A DNA stretch of 64,000 nucleotides from Carnegiea gigantea (GCA_029747015.1 JAKOGI010000083.1:559501-623500); one strand, 5' to 3'; counted from the stretch's first letter, positions 1 to 13,046 are shown. The notes: a model not told the origin generated them from the letters alone. Numbers and translations are program-made.

Positions 1-291
1 CAACTACTAACTCAGTTTCGATTTCGTCAGCATAGCATGCCATTATAAAAGTCACAAAGAAGGGCATAATAGCGACATATAACTTACCAAGCCATTGGCA
101 TCTATCCAGCGGCGCATTACGGCATTCATAAACATATATATTTCATGAACTTAGGCAAGGTACTCAATGAACCGAAATGAACTAATAAGGCATGAAGCTA
201 ACTTGCATTTATAACTCACAATTAGAAAACAAGCATGCCATACTCATGTCATTTTCAAAGTATAACTAACCACTTAAACATGCATCAACTT

Positions 292-628
292 AAAACGTTC
301 TTAGGTCGTTTCAAGGTCATTTCAAGCATGAATTAACCAACTTAGCATGTATCATTTTAAGGCATTCATAGGCCATTTGAAGGTCATTCTTAAACATGAA
401 ACAATTGACTTGACATATGATTCGAAGCATTCTTCGGGCGTTTCAAGGGCCAATTTTTAAACATGAATTATTGACTTAGCATGTATTGATTTAAGGCATT
501 CTTACATTGTTTCGAAGCCAATTTCAAGCATGAATCCACTAAATTAACATGTATTGATCCAAAGCATTATTAGGTTGTTTCAAGGCTATTTTTCAAGCAT
601 GAATTGACTATATTAACATGCATCGGTG
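292..628. repeat. Diverged ~67-bp tandem repeat, five copies
   Basis: Units begin near 292, 359, 425, 493 and 561, giving steps of 67, 66, 68 and 68 bases. Each unit has the order AAGGCATTC, then GTTTCAAGG, then AAGCATGAAT, then TTAACATGTAT. Copies are clearly diverged. The unit order is visible directly; the function, if any, is unknown. Confidence 0.8.
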
Positions 629-1329
629 TCGTTTACTCACATAATACGTAATTCACTAAACATGAAAATCACCAATTCTGTCATTTTAAAGGCATACTTT
701 CTGCCCATCTAAGGAGGTTATTTTACCTAATTTAGGCAGCATCTTAGGCATATCAGACAATCCAATTAGCATGCATCAATTTAGGCACTCTAAGGCATAA
801 AATCAATTCATTTTGGGCAGTAGTTATACACGTGTAATCGAGGCTGATTCAATTGAAATAAAACATGCACAATTAATCTCCATGTTCCCAATCACTTAGT
901 CAAAACCTAGACTAACATGCATCATCGCTTTAGGCAAAAAACGTTTTCGAAACTACTAATACTTAGGAGGTGAGAAACACTCGCATGGACTCCATGCTTA
1001 GGACCCAACTCCTGGGCTAATTCGGCAAGTTTGAAGTCGAATTTCAAGCCTCTTAATTCGTTGCCTAAGACAGACCCCGAATCAGTCCATCCCAAGCCTA
1101 ATTTTGCTACCATTCATGCTGTTTCAGACGGTCACTAGAACTGGGCTTAAGCACCGTTGATTCACCAGCCTTGGTTGTGCCAATCGCTGGCATGGCGATG
1201 ATACACCACCGCCCTTTACCCTCCACTTGCTTGTTCCTGATCTGCCCCTCTGTTTTTGGGTTCAGGCATTGCAGGGTTGCGGTGCAAAGCAGCCGGTCGT
1301 TGGCTACTCGCTGACCCTCGCTCGCCCAG

Positions 1330-1330
<1 letters not shown>

Positions 1331-1385
<55 letters not shown>
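1331..1385. repeat. (CT)n microsatellite
   Basis: An uninterrupted CT dinucleotide run of about 55 bases. It produces artificial Ser-Leu (plus) and Arg-Glu (minus) frames that are not genes. Confidence 0.97.
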
Positions 1386-1387
<2 letters not shown>

Positions 1388-1899
1388 GGGGTCGCGTGCT
1401 AGAAGCACCAAAACCCCCTCTCTCTGTCGTGTTTTGTACAAAAGAAGGGGAAGGAGAAAGGGGCTTCACCCCTTTTTACTCTGTTTCTTTTTTTTTTTTT
1501 GGGTTCTCAAGCTGTTCCATAATTGGTACCGATAGTCCAGTTCGTATCCCGAGCTCTAAACCCAAATCGTTAATACGACCTTCTATCGATTATTCGTTCC
1601 TAAATATATAAAGGTTCGATTTATTAAACATCGAACTACTTCTAAGGCTGACAGCCTAATAGTACTTGGGAAACGATTAAATTAAACTATCCGTACAATT
1701 TAGAGGCACAGATAGTACGAATTAACTTTAAAATCAATAATGGCAATAATAATTCTTTTTAATAAAATTATCGCTCACATAAGCTCGTTAATAATAATTT
1801 AACTCGTACAATTAATAAAAATAAAAATTTATAATGTAAAAAGGCAACACACTCAGTTTAATGTAAAATAAAGAATGTAAGTGTTACATATATACTTGT

Positions 1900-3808
1900 G
1901 ATTTAAGTACTACTGACAATGCCGTAATATAGCAGTGTGTGACACTTCCTACCATACAAGGTTTCAGAGAGCATTCATTTTCATATTGTATTGGTAATCT
2001 ATTATTATATCAAAATTTAACCATGGCCAAGTTTTCTTTCTAAGATCACTCAAAAATGGGAGCACAAGTGTGCAAAATGCCTTTTGTGTTTATAATATCG
2101 CCTCTGTACGCCCATCGATGATAGAAAATAATATTGTGACAATATTTCACCTGTTGCATAGGCTTCTTACAGATTTTGCTTGAAGTGTGTGTCCTGGTAT
2201 GAGCTTACAATGCCTTTGATGTCATACAAATGAGGTAGTTCATCTTTTATGTAGAATTAAGCCAAATCGGCCAAGATCCTAGTGGGATCTAGAAAAGCAA
2301 GCGTAAATAGCCTTAATAAGTCAGTATACTCTATACCATGGGGAGAAGTTACATTGTAGGTTTAAGGTGAGTCCCTTAGTAATTGGTATCCATTTATTCC
2401 AAGTCCAACACTTTCCCACTAAATAAAAAATTGTCAAGATTTAATGAAGTAATTTCACGCAAAACATGTAACTTTCACTGATTGCATAGCAATTATTAGC
2501 AACAGGAAGGATGTTTCAAGGAAAGCACATCATTGGAATAAAAGTGAGAGCTCTCTTAAGTGGGCTGGAACCTAGCAACAGCTGATTTCCTATTGGTTGA
2601 GCTGGAATTATGTTTGAGCAGTAGTGAGGGAATGCTAATACAGGCTAGCAGCAATACCCAATATGCCTAGCTAGTCTATTTATACCCCTTAAGGTACCAA
2701 TTTTGTCATGTCGTCTACCTTGAGGTTTAGGTTAAGGGTTTTTTTAATGGTAATATGTGTGCTTCTAGATTCATATCCTTTTCATCTTTCATAATAACCT
2801 TCATCCATGCATCCACAATAAACCATTTAGGGATCCTTACATATAGTCTCTTGTATCCATAGCTCATTTAGCATAGAGCATGCATTCATATACCATTATA
2901 CTTATAAGAGAGTCCATCATCATACCCTAGCTAGGGTAGCCCATCACTATAGTCCATTTAGGATTGCATGCATCTCATGCACCAGTCCATTATCCTCATA
3001 TATCTAGAAAGCATGTAAGTCATCCCATCTTCTATCATTTTCGCTAGTCCATTGTACTTTAGGTCTATCATTCTTATACATTCATAATAGCCCATTGGCA
3101 TCTATTGGGTGTCTTGCATGCATCTAGCCTATGGTACTATGTCTAACACTGTGAGCCTAAAGCTGACTTACATTGAGTGTGCTTGTTCACATCTTGGCCT
3201 AACTTGCATGAGTCCATTTGAACATGGTAACCCGGCCTAGTACCATTCATTAAATATTTGAATGCTAGCCCACTTAGGCCAATCCCGTAAGCCAAATAAG
3301 GTGTATGTCATCATTTATGGTCCAGCATAGGATTTAGGCTGTGATACTTGTCTCCTAACCTAGAGTGCAACTCTATTTTCCTAAGCCAAACCTGAGTTTG
3401 CACCACCTTTACTCTTGAACCTTAACTGAGGAGCCCACAAGCTTTTGCTTTGGTCCTTAACCTAGGTTTCACCTTATCTACCTTCCATCCTTAAGATAGG
3501 ATTCCATACTTCACCTTTAGGCTCTCACCTAAGCACATAGATAACCTAGTCCTCACTTTGGGACTAAATCCATGGTAGGTTTCCTCTTCCAACCTTTGGC
3601 TTTCCCCCCTAACCTGGTTTCATGACACCACTGAAGTCCTTAGCCCTAAGTCTTCACATCATCCATCCCTCTTTCACTCCAAACGTAGGTCTTTACTCTT
3701 ACTTGAGATCTCTCACCTAGGTCTTTTCAACCACTCGTTTTTTTCTTGGATCCATGCTTTATACCTCATTCTCTAATTTCGGGTCCTATTCTATAACATA
3801 ATCTAGGT
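1900..3808. other. Non-coding, unassigned
   Basis: No coding signal on either strand. The stretch from about 2800 to 3800 is rich in short pyrimidine-rich and CCTAG/CATGCATC-type words, similar in texture to 40.1-41.5 kb, which suggests untranslated retrotransposon sequence. I could not align the two blocks convincingly. Confidence 0.5.
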
Positions 3809-4239
3809 GTAACAACCGACGACCCTTAGGGAACCTATCTCGGATTGCGGTTCACTACGAATGGCCAGACTTCTTTTCTGGGTATTTATTATTGCATTTC
3901 TCAACTGATTGTTAATATTTTTTTAATCAAAATGTAGCAGATTGGGAAATGGGGCTAGAATTATGGTCCAGGAATACAGCTGCATCCTTGGGCCAGAATC
4001 AGGTCTAATTGCTTAATTTAGATTGTGCCAATGCTAACTTCATAATCTAGGATATGGGCAACCAGCTATATCCCGGAACCTTACTAGCATCTTGGGGCAG
4101 TGGAGGGCCCGAATCTTGGTTCAAACAGTTATACTATCTCGGATCATTATCTTTATTCCTTAAAAATAAAATTAAAATAAAAGTAAGGTAAAAAAGATGA
4201 AAATTAACATTAATTAGTAGAGTCACAAGTGAGTTTTAG
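3809..4239. other. Possible left part of the Tat 3' LTR, boundary unresolved
   Basis: A TGTAACAACC at 3809 could be an LTR terminus. However, this segment does not align by eye to the sequence left of the matching right-hand LTR, so I do not include it in the LTR. Confidence 0.3.
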
Positions 4240-5384
4240 AAAAAAACTTACAAACCAGGAATACTTTTTGAAGAGAACCGTAAACCGATATACACAACCA
4301 AAGGGACACTGAAAAGGACACTCGATTTTACTTCAGAAAGGTTTTTAAAAGGCTCGTGAGTAACCACTAGCATTGGAACCATCTTGACTGCTTAATCTCA
4401 AACTGAGGATCAATATTCGGGGGTGATGGTACGGTGATATGATGGGATGTATCACATCACCGCTTGCCATCACTAACGGCCTCTACTAGTCAATGTAGGA
4501 AATCAAATCTTGATTGTGGTATTACACAATCATGCAACAGATTAGTACGAATCATATTAGATAATGCGAAAAGATATAATTTTTAATTCTAACAAAAGCT
4601 AAAATAAAGTAAACAATTACAGCATATGGGGAACTGCCAAAAGATTACATCTACAGCAATTTAAATTCAAAAATCAGAAAAAGAGAATGAAGTAAAAGGA
4701 TAGGGGGATGGAATTTACGCCCTTAAGATGTCCTACCTGATTTACTTAGCAAGTAAACAAAACAAGGCCTTTTAATGATCAATTAGATCCCTCCTTCTTA
4801 AAACTCTTAATATGCCACTCAAGATTTGCCTTGCTAACTTCTGGAATAATTCTACCAGATATCTCTCGTCATTTTCTAACTCTCACACAATCCTGGTTTT
4901 TGGTGTCCAGCTGCTATTAGTTCTTCCTTATGCTTAACTCATTGATGCCTCTGACCCATGGAGCAACCTCCTTTTTATAGCAGTTGAGGAGATAATCCAA
5001 ACTAGTCTATAGAAAGGCAACCTACTCCTGGTCTCATTAAGCTTGATCTAAATGGGTGCACTAATTAAACTAAGAATCTAACTAATTAAATGCAGTAAAC
5101 TAGGACTAATTCATCCCATTTAAGCATATTCAATCTCGGAGTGTAGGAAAATTTAAAGGACCCAGCTGAGTTCCCTACTTAGTTAACCGGTCGATTCCTG
5201 GCTAGGATCAAATCAGGCCAATTGGGCCTCTTTCCCCATGCTCTGTTCTACCTTTTTCCTTTCTTTTATTATTTCAAATGCTATATTTAATAGTCACCTT
5301 GTTGGGGCCCCTAAGTACATAAGTTATGGTATTAGTTTCTCCATCGAACAATTAAAATAAAGATGTTATTTTTAGGTATCTACA
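4240..5384 (-). repeat. 3' LTR of the Tat/Ogre-like gypsy element (left boundary approximate)
   Basis: This segment aligns over about 1.1 kb, in the same orientation, with 36.33-37.505 kb. Shared landmarks include a GGGGGTGATGGTAC word (near 4418 and 36555) and a long AT-rich tract after it. The right end reads TCTACA on the plus strand, so the LTR starts TGTAGA in element orientation, and a polypurine tract abuts it at 5385. The abutting tract shows that this copy is the 3' LTR of a minus-strand element. The left end is not defined. Confidence 0.7.
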
Positions 5385-5399
5385 GTCAGCCCCCACTTT
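5385..5399 (-). other. Polypurine tract of the Tat element
   Basis: On the minus strand this reads AAAGTGGGGGCTGAC, directly followed by the LTR start TGTAGA. A purine-rich tract abutting a TG-starting LTR is the second-strand primer site. It fixes the orientation of the surrounding 33-kb composite. Confidence 0.75.
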
Positions 5400-5820
5400 G
5401 ATCAAGTCTGAATAAGGCGAAGATCATTTCACTTGTAGTTGCCTACTTCGCTGTGTTGATGTGATACTCGAGCATGGCCGCTGAGAGTTCTAACACTCAA
5501 CGCTCGCTAAGTTTCACCATGATGGTGGCCGGATGATATAAGATCCAAGCATAGCCGCTGAGGTTCCTGAGATTTGCCATCCGACGACTTTCGCCATGAT
5601 AGTGGCCAGCGATGCGAGATTAAAATCTGGCGGTTGAGGATCTAAGATTTGACGTCTGCCAACTTTTACCCAAACGATGGCATGATGATGTCCCATTGTG
5701 CTGAGAGCTAGCAATATTTTTGAAATGTCCTATTATGCCCGAAGCCAGCGGTTGTCCTATTATGCAAGTAGCTAGCAATTTTAAATTTTGACCTTTTGCG
5801 AATATAGCAGTTTTATATTA
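5400..5820. other. Untranslated Tat internal sequence
   Basis: No conserved protein is seen. The segment lies between the polypurine tract and the 52-bp repeat, and contains recurring GCCGCTGAG and GATTTGCCATC-like words that look like a decayed repeat. Confidence 0.45.
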
Positions 5821-6010
5821 ATCCTTTTGCCAGATTACTGGACATTTCTCTAGTCTAATAGATTTTAAATTTATCCTTTCACCAGATTAGCAGACCTTTC
5901 CATGGTCTAGCGGATTTTGGATTTATCTTTTCACCAAATTAGCAGACATTTCATGGTTTAGCATATTTTGGACTTATCCTTTCATTAGATTAGCAGATCT
6001 GTCCGAGGCT
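5821..6010. repeat. ~52-bp tandem repeat, left part (four copies)
   Basis: Units start at 5821, 5873, 5925 and 5976 (steps 52, 52, 51) with the order ATCCTTTCACCAGATTAGC, then TCTAGCGGATTTTGGATTT. The last unit breaks off at about 6010, and the same repeat resumes at about 7446. Confidence 0.85.
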
Positions 6011-7445
6011 GTTCACTCTAAAATTGTGTAATTTTATCCCTTTTATTATCTAATATTTTCTCAAAATAAATTAATAAATTTGAATTTTAATAATGTTTTT
6101 TCTATTTTGTAGGAACTGAAAACACCTTTAAAAAATAAATAAATTTGCTCAAATAAGTGTAAACTTTAGATCAAATTAAGCAAGGAAAAAGGAAGAAAAG
6201 AAAGAAAGACCCAGCCCTCTTGAACCCACGGCCTAAACATGAGTCCGGTCCTGTGCTTCCTTCTTCCTCGGTTTAGGCTCGCTCTCTTCTCAGCTTGCCA
6301 GTGGCCCAAAGGCACAGTTTCCCTTCTAGTCTACTTCCTCTCTCTTTTGTAGGCCTACTTCACAACCCAATCGTATTTCCTCCGGCCCATCTGCATTCCC
6401 AACATCACATATTGCCCCAGCTCTTCTTCCTCTTCATTTTAGGCCTGCTGATTGCCCACGCTCATGGCCCAGATTTTTCTCCCTCTTTCTCTTTCTTTCT
6501 TTCTTTGCTCGTGGGCCTATTCTTCCGCACAAGCTGAGCTAAGCTCTTAACCACTCCCAGCCGGCCCTCCTCTTTCACTTAAAACCTCACACGCGATGCA
6601 CGTGACCCGCTTTCCTTCCTTTCTCCTTCTTCTCTTTCCTCAGCAACCCAAAACCCAAAAAACTCGGGCCTATTCTAGCATTTCCTTTCCTTCGGCCTCT
6701 TTATCATTTCATTCTTTCTCTCTCTCTCATCATCATTTACTCTTTCATCATCACCATTATCAATTCATTGGTTACAAGGGGTTTAGCTGAAGCATTTATC
6801 GGAGTAACGAAGACCAAGTTTTAGGGATTGTGAAATCGTGCATAAGTGCAGCAGTGAGGTCGAATTAAAAGGAAGTGGGGTTCAATCTTTCAATTGCTTG
6901 GTGCTCAAAAATTTCATATTCATTTTCGTTCTTAGAAATTCATGTAATTCATTTTAAGTTAGCGCGATTCGAGTGAAATTTCGGTCTCTTTTTAGTTGAT
7001 GGATTTATTTTCCTTCAGATATTATATTATTTAGTTGCTCCTCTGTTTTGATTTAGTTTTTATCTTGCTGATTTGATCTACGTCATTGCTAGGACCCCTC
7101 ATTTGGGTTCATGGTTGCTAGTTGGGGTCATCCCCAGATTTTGCAATTCCTGAGTGTTTCTGTTACTTGTTGCTTAATTTAAGAATTTTAGAGGATTGAG
7201 TAGATGCAGTGAGTTTAATTTTTATAAAAGTTAGGCTACTTTGGTTTCATTTTTATTGTTACTTGATTTAGGAGCATGTGATTAGTTGAGTGGGTCAAAA
7301 TCGTTTCTTTATTTATCATTGTATAATCTAGGTTAGTATGAGTTACTTAGTAGTGGATTAGAGACCTAATTACATTCCCATCCCTAAGGACAACACCTAT
7401 AAGCATTACAATGAAAAAAACCACACACTTGTCAAAATCACAACA
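6011..7445 (+). mobile_element. Probable solo LTR or LTR-like insertion in the 52-bp repeat array
   Basis: About 1.43 kb of unrelated sequence interrupts the 52-bp repeat. It begins near TGTTCACTC (6010) and ends near TCACAACA (7445), compatible with TG...CA termini. It is rich in TTTC/CTTT tracts (6200-6780) and lacks a conserved protein. Its texture resembles an Athila-type LTR, but I could not define an exact target duplication. The insertion is read directly from the split repeat; the LTR identity is inferred. Confidence 0.5.
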
Positions 7446-7540
7446 CCAGTCTAGCGGATTTTAGATTCATTCTTTTGTCGAATTAGCGCAACTTTCACCA
7501 GGCTAGTGAATTTTTGGATTTATGAATTGTTTAAGGATTT
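7446..7540. repeat. ~52-bp tandem repeat, right part
   Basis: GTCTAGCGGATTTTAGATT and the following bases match the second half of the unit at 5821-6010, followed by one more diverged unit. This is the continuation of that array across the 6011-7445 insertion. Confidence 0.75.
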
Positions 7541-8412
7541 TTGCCTTATTTGCTTACTACTATCTTCTTGTCTACATCTGTCCTCTATTGTTTATCAAAT
7601 CTAGTGAATACTTTAAATGATTTTAGTGCCTTAGAACCAAGTTGAGTCCTTGTTGCCTTCATTCTTTTGCTGCTTCTTTTCACGTATGACAGATTGACAA
7701 GTTTGGACTTACTGTTTTTCTTGGCATGTGCTAGTGAAGCTGGAGGGGTCGCCCCTTTGCCATTTTCTGCTCTTATTTCCCACTTGTACCTTATTTTGGT
7801 GCATGCTGAAGTTGCGTTTGTGGTCATGATTCCGCTTTGATACAAATCGGATCCTCTATGCCACTACTTCCCCTTTTCCTTCCTTTTTTTTAAAGTTCTT
7901 TTAATAGAGCGTGCATGTGAGGTAGATTCCCCTAGGGAACTAGTCAGGTCCCCTATTCACCACCTTTTTTTTTCTTTTTTTTTCCCACTTTTATTGATCT
8001 TACTAAGATTGGATGCATAGGGGAGTAGCATCTACTAGGCCCCCATACTATCACTTATGTCTTTTCTTCCTTGTTTTTATGCACATTAGATGCCTGAGCC
8101 TTGGATTTTTCTCCTTTATTGCTTGCTTAGATACCGACTAGGTCCCCCCTTGATTTTGGTTCTTTTTTTTGCTTTCTTTCTCTTGATTTTTAGTGGTTTG
8201 TCTTAGGGCTTTCGACAAAGTAGTCTTTAAGTCGAATTGATTGGTTTCCACCTCCCTTTGCTTGCTCTCTTATTCTATAAATAGTCCTCCTTTGGTTTGC
8301 ATCAATCACACCAACTTTTAACCTGGTATTCGAGTGTGCATCATTCATCTCAACTCCTTGCATTTTCTCCTTCTTCATTAGGATTCTTATAGTTGTATTC
8401 AAACAAAAAGCC
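7541..8412. other. 5' flank of the antisense PMD-like gene
   Basis: No coding signal. The segment is T-rich with several poly-T runs and ends immediately before the ATG at 8413. It would hold the leader or promoter of the plus-strand gene, but I see no convincing TATA box. Confidence 0.4.
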
Positions 8413-10203
8413 ATGAGTGCTAGAAGATCTCATCCACCTTGTAGGGAAAAAAAGCTCTCTCAAGATTCCTTAATCCAAAAAGAATGGAAATTTATCAATA
8501 CTTGGGATGGTCATGACCTTTTATTAGATATCATCCGCTATGCATCTAGCTATGCTACCACAAATGCAGTAAGTGTTCTTCCTCTTTCGTCTTCCTTTTG
8601 TCTTTTAACACAAATATGAATCTGATGTTTTTCATTTCTTTCTTTTCAGGATGATCAACAAATAGGGGTATATGTGCCTCTAGAAAATCTATGAATGAGC
8701 TAAGATCTCATGAATTTTAGATTCGCGTAGTGCTAGAGTATGTGAGGTTTGGTGCTTTCTATTCAACACTAAACGTAGTAGTGAATTTAACTGGTTGCGC
8801 ATTACTCATGGGATCATTGCGAGATTCTGGGACGCTACGACACTTTTCACCTTCCATTCAGGGAAATGACCATTACCCCTATGATTTTGCTATGATAACA
8901 GGTCTCGAATTTGTAAGGGCATCGTTAGGGTATTAAGAAGATTTTTATAACTCTCATAATTAACTTTTCTATCTCTTTGGCCCTATGGTGGAGTTTGTTC
9001 CTCATGAGGACCGCTTGTTATATAGTATTCTAGTGGACTTGACAAATGTTGATGAGTGGTGGGCACAACACTCACTTGAGCAGCAATCTCGCATTATTTT
9101 AGCTCTTATTCTCAGCATGACCATCTTTGCTGATTTGGGTAATAGGTGTCATTTTCATTATTAAGTTACTTGATTAATCTTAATAAAGTGAGAAACTTGA
9201 ACTAGAGAGTTCCTACGTATTCCACCCTTATTCATGGGATGTGTAAGAAGTGCAAAAAACTAAGCAAACTTGCAGAGAGCGATGTATGAGTATACCCCAT
9301 GTTATAGAGAGTTATTGAGAGAATAAACTTTTTGCTTTTTTTCCCTCTTGTATTATATAGCGTCCCTCACTTGCTCTTTTATTTTTACAGCTTTGGTTTT
9401 ATGAATACTTCCCAGATCTTTCACTAAGGTCAATAGCACCTACAAATTTCCTTGTTATTGTCAGATGGAGCAAGCTTAATCAGATTCAATGACGATTCAA
9501 GTTAAGAGACCTTCAGTGTCTGTATGTGGTTATCAATTTTGTGGAGACGGTAATGTTATCTTCTTTGGAAATTGGCTCACCCATAGCACTTTATATTCTT
9601 GAACCTTTTTCCTTTGCTAGACCAAATTTCATCCATGGGAAAATTGTATTCAAACTCTTGCTGCCTAATTTTACACCAATCGTGAGTCCTTATGGAAGGA
9701 CCATATAGCTTTATCTGGTATTTAGGTGAGCAAATTACTGCTCAAGCCACTAACCAATGGCCTCTTTTGTCCCTGTGGATCCTCCTTAATCCATATTCTA
9801 TGTCAAAACTTTTACTTGGCATGAAATAGAGGAGATGAAGATGGGCGTTTATTTTGTAGACAGTATGGTCCACCACAGTGACTATGTCACTCATCTTCAG
9901 CGAATCATGACTCATTTGGTATTTTTCTTATTTTTTCCTTTTTATTAGCATTTTTATGATGTTAATGCTTGTGAATCCTTTTATGGTAACAGTAGCTGAT
10001 GCTCCTATACCAAGCTTAAACATTCATGCCACCGGAGAAGGAGAGCAAGATACATACCTAGAGGTTCCGTTGGTTCCTAAATCGAAGTGCTCTGAACTTT
10101 CGTTTCCTCCTGCTTTTACTGGGGTAAGAACATTGCTAATCTTGTTGTCAAACCTTGAGGTGCAACCTCTTTACCATTATTCCATTTTCAGTGCAATTGT
10201 CAA
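8413..10203 (+). pseudogene. Plant mobile domain (PMD)-like protein, 5' part, antisense within the Tat element
   Basis: A multi-exon gene remnant. Exons, by reading frame and GT..AG sites, are about 8413-8568, 8650-9138, 9391-9918, 9949-10123 and 10192 onward. Consensus donors (GTAAGT at 8569, GTAAGA at 10124) and pyrimidine-rich acceptors (8641-8649, 9376-9390) are still present. Translated blocks include EWKFINTWDGHDLLLDIIRY (exon 1), a region with VRFGAFYSTL and DRLLYSILVDLTNVDEWW (exon 2), and LWFYEYFPDL opening exon 3. These resemble the helical domain of PMD/MAIN-like plant proteins, known both as host genes and as passengers of transposons. In-frame stops (for example near 8693 and 8717) show it is dead. 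Domain naming is from memory of the family, not a search. Confidence 0.6.
10199..10203. repeat. Target-site duplication, left copy (GTCAA)
   Basis: GTCAA directly precedes the TGACCAC terminus of the Athila-like element. An identical GTCAA follows its right end at 19012-19016. A perfect 5-bp duplication is expected for LTR retrotransposon integration. Confidence 0.9.
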
Positions 10204-11481
10204 TGACCACTGCCGTAAGCGTACGGGTAGTCATAATATAGATAAAAGATATCGTTCCTCAGGAACTAACGTAGTCTATCAAATCTCGTCTATTAGAATA
10301 TGCTAAGTAAAATTCTAATTCAAATGGCTTGATTTAACAACTTCTAATTCACTAATTTTTAGATCAATTAAAGGAACATGCCTAAGAATTTATGCAGTTA
10401 TGAAAAGTGATTGGATCAAAACGATAAACATGTGCCTTTTCTCTAATCGCTTAATCTCAAGGAATTACATTCTATCCAAAAATTTGGCCCATTCTTTCGA
10501 AATAAACCAAATTTGCCTAAACTAAGCAAAAGTCGTTCTTTTGAACTAATTTGTCATAATCCAAGTTAAACATATTTGATTACTTTCTAGTCCTCTTAAC
10601 ATGCAAATATCTCTTTCGAGACGAAGTTATGTCAGGTTTTATCAAGCAGTCCAACAATCAAATGACATCTTTCAGTTTTCACCCGATTGTTTTAAGTGCG
10701 CAAGCAAACTTTGGTCAAAAATCTACTCACAATATGATAATCACTCTATAGAACGAAATCAAATCAATCATGAAAATAAGCACTATTCTTTAGATTAAAA
10801 CATGATCCAAGAAGACTTTCATAAACTACAAAATTGCTAGACAAAGATTAAACTCCTCACACATGATTAAGGATTAAACAACTAACCAACATTTTAGAAA
10901 ATCTGAGCAAAGGGTTTGAGTGAGAATAGCCTTGAACAAATGGCTTCAAAACGGCCTCAAGATCAAACACTCACACTCAAGATTACTTCTACCAATATGA
11001 ATACCAAACTAAAATCTAAACAAAAGAGAACAAAAATTTGAGAAGAAGAATAAACTATGCTACTCTATATTCCTATGCACTTCCTTCTGCTCTACTGATG
11101 CCTGAACGAAGCCTTTTTATAAGAAAACTGGGATGTTTTCGGCCACACAGCCGAAGGAAAATAAAGAGACAATAGTTTCTCTATTCACCATGATCCGTGG
11201 CAGGCATCACGATCCGATCGTGGTCTATGCTGGCACCGATTTTCTGCTCTTTTCTTGCTCGACGAGCATACTGTCACATGGGTGTCTGTGGAGGAGGTCA
11301 AAATACATCTATTAAGGGTCAAATGCTAGGTAAACAGGCTTAAAATCCTACAAATCACTTCAAATAGTCATACCCAAGCATAAATCAAGAATAAGAGCAT
11401 AAATAATAACATTAAGCACATAATTCTCCTTAAAATGAAGCAAAATAGCCCTAAAATGATGTATATATTAAGTACTTATCA
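10204..11481 (-). repeat. Athila-like 3' LTR (left copy)
   Basis: Starts TGACCACTGCC and ends ACTTATCA on the plus strand. It aligns along its length with 17748-19011. In element orientation it begins TGATAAGTACTTAATATAT. Confidence 0.9.
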
Positions 11482-11500
11482 AACTCTTCCGTGCTTAAAC
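11482..11500 (-). other. Athila-like polypurine tract
   Basis: On the minus strand this reads GCACGGAAGAGTT directly before the TGATAAG start of the 3' LTR. Its position and purine content fit the plus-strand primer site. Confidence 0.6.
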
Positions 11501-13046
11501 TGTTGCTTGTCCTCAAGCAATACTAAGAAAAATAAAACTACACACAACCTCTTCTAGATAGATATAAGTAACCTTTAAATGGCAAACCTGATCCAAAAGT
11601 AGCCCAAAAAGATACAAAAATCATTAACAAATAAATTAGGGAATGAAATTTCGAAAACGTTTAGATAGACCACAATGTCAAAGTTAAATCAATCTCCCCA
11701 GATCGAGAAATACAATCATTTCAACGTATAAAACAGGTAAGGCTAGCAAGGCCGGTAGAACCTCACTATAGTCTTGTGGCTCTCATCACTCATGTGTTTA
11801 ATAATAATGAAGGTTCTCTCAATTCTCATTCCTTAGACTCCAACCTACCATAAGCTTGACAAGACTCTCAAGTTCGCCATCACTAATATGCAAACACACT
11901 AGATAATCATGAAAACTTGCATAGGGTTGTGATAGGGCGATGGGTAAAGGTAAGAGACGAACAACTGTTTTGAAAATGAGGAACTAGAAGCCAGATACTT
12001 AGAGCTAAACAATTCCAATGCATCATACTACATCCTTCTTAGATCATTACATTTTATCAAAATACATCCCTAATTGAAGAGACAAAGAGTCGAAAATTAC
12101 AAATAACTTACAATCCTAACAAGGTGAACACTTTCTTCCCTTTTTTTGGCTTTTCTTCTTTTTTTTTTTTCGTTTTTTTGGAAAATAAGCACAAAGGGAG
12201 ATCCATAACAAACTTTAAATTCCAATTGTTCTTTGAACTTTGTATAATAAAACAAGAGATTTATCCAATTCACACATCCCTTCACCAAACAGCCAAAATT
12301 CGCTAAAAGATAACAATCTACCTTCCTAGTTCCCTATCATGCAAAAGAATGAAACGCTCATCTAGTCTTGGCTTAAGGATAAGACAAGTATTTGGGCATG
12401 GGCGATAATAGGAGGTTCAAATCAAGAAAATCGGATATAGGCTCAAAGGGGCCAGCAAAGGATATAATACACAACAAGGGTGGCTATTTGGCCACGAGGT
12501 TTAACAAATCAAAAAAAAAAAAAAAGCTTCAATCATATTGCCTAAATGTTTTATATACGAAATATGATCTTGAATAAGAATCAAAGCATGTTTTAGAGAA
12601 ATGATGTGAAGGAAGAGTCACACATGAAAGAAACATAGGACTAAATTGATAAATAACCTCTAAAACCTCAAAATCTCACGGGACGTCTACCAGCGTCAAA
12701 ACTAGCTCACTAGTAAACATATACTAAAATTCATGTCAAGACTCATGAGATAAATCAACTCGCATCCAACATGTGGTCAAACACAAGGAAATCATTTTGA
12801 AAACTTATTTACAAACATTTTATACCCAATTTAGGCGAATCAAAGGATCAAACTAAATCAAAGAAGTCTACCAAATCTAGAAAGATGATCATTGGAGGAT
12901 TTTTTTTCTTAATCCTTTTTTTTATCTTTTTTTAATTTATGCATGCTTCTAATGACAATGAAAACTAAAATGCAAAGGAACTAAAAAAAGAAAAACTAAC
13001 ATGCAACCTAGAATGAAAAGAAAACTAAATGCACTACTAAATAAAA
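11501..13046 (-). other. Athila-like internal sequence, no gene recognised
   Basis: Lies between the accessory frame and the 3' LTR in element orientation. AT-rich with homopolymer runs (for example near 12157-12180 and 12511-12524). Only short chance reading frames are present. Probably the element's 3' untranslated region. Confidence 0.5.

Larger units (their letters stand above)
1..1900. other. AT-rich non-coding DNA, probable LTR or repeat fragment
   Basis: No reading frame here resembles a protein. The only long frames run through the TC microsatellite at 1331-1385 and are low-complexity. The block has a diverged tandem repeat at its left end, a short GC-richer patch (about 1140-1460) and a very AT-rich tail. 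That layout resembles the long LTR seen at 44243-47904, but I found no boundary, PBS or polypurine tract, so it stays unassigned. Confidence 0.5.

Noticed and set aside
1107..1611. Overlapping open frames around 1.1-1.6 kb
   Set aside because: They pass through the (CT)n run and are low-complexity; no domain or codon pattern supports a gene.
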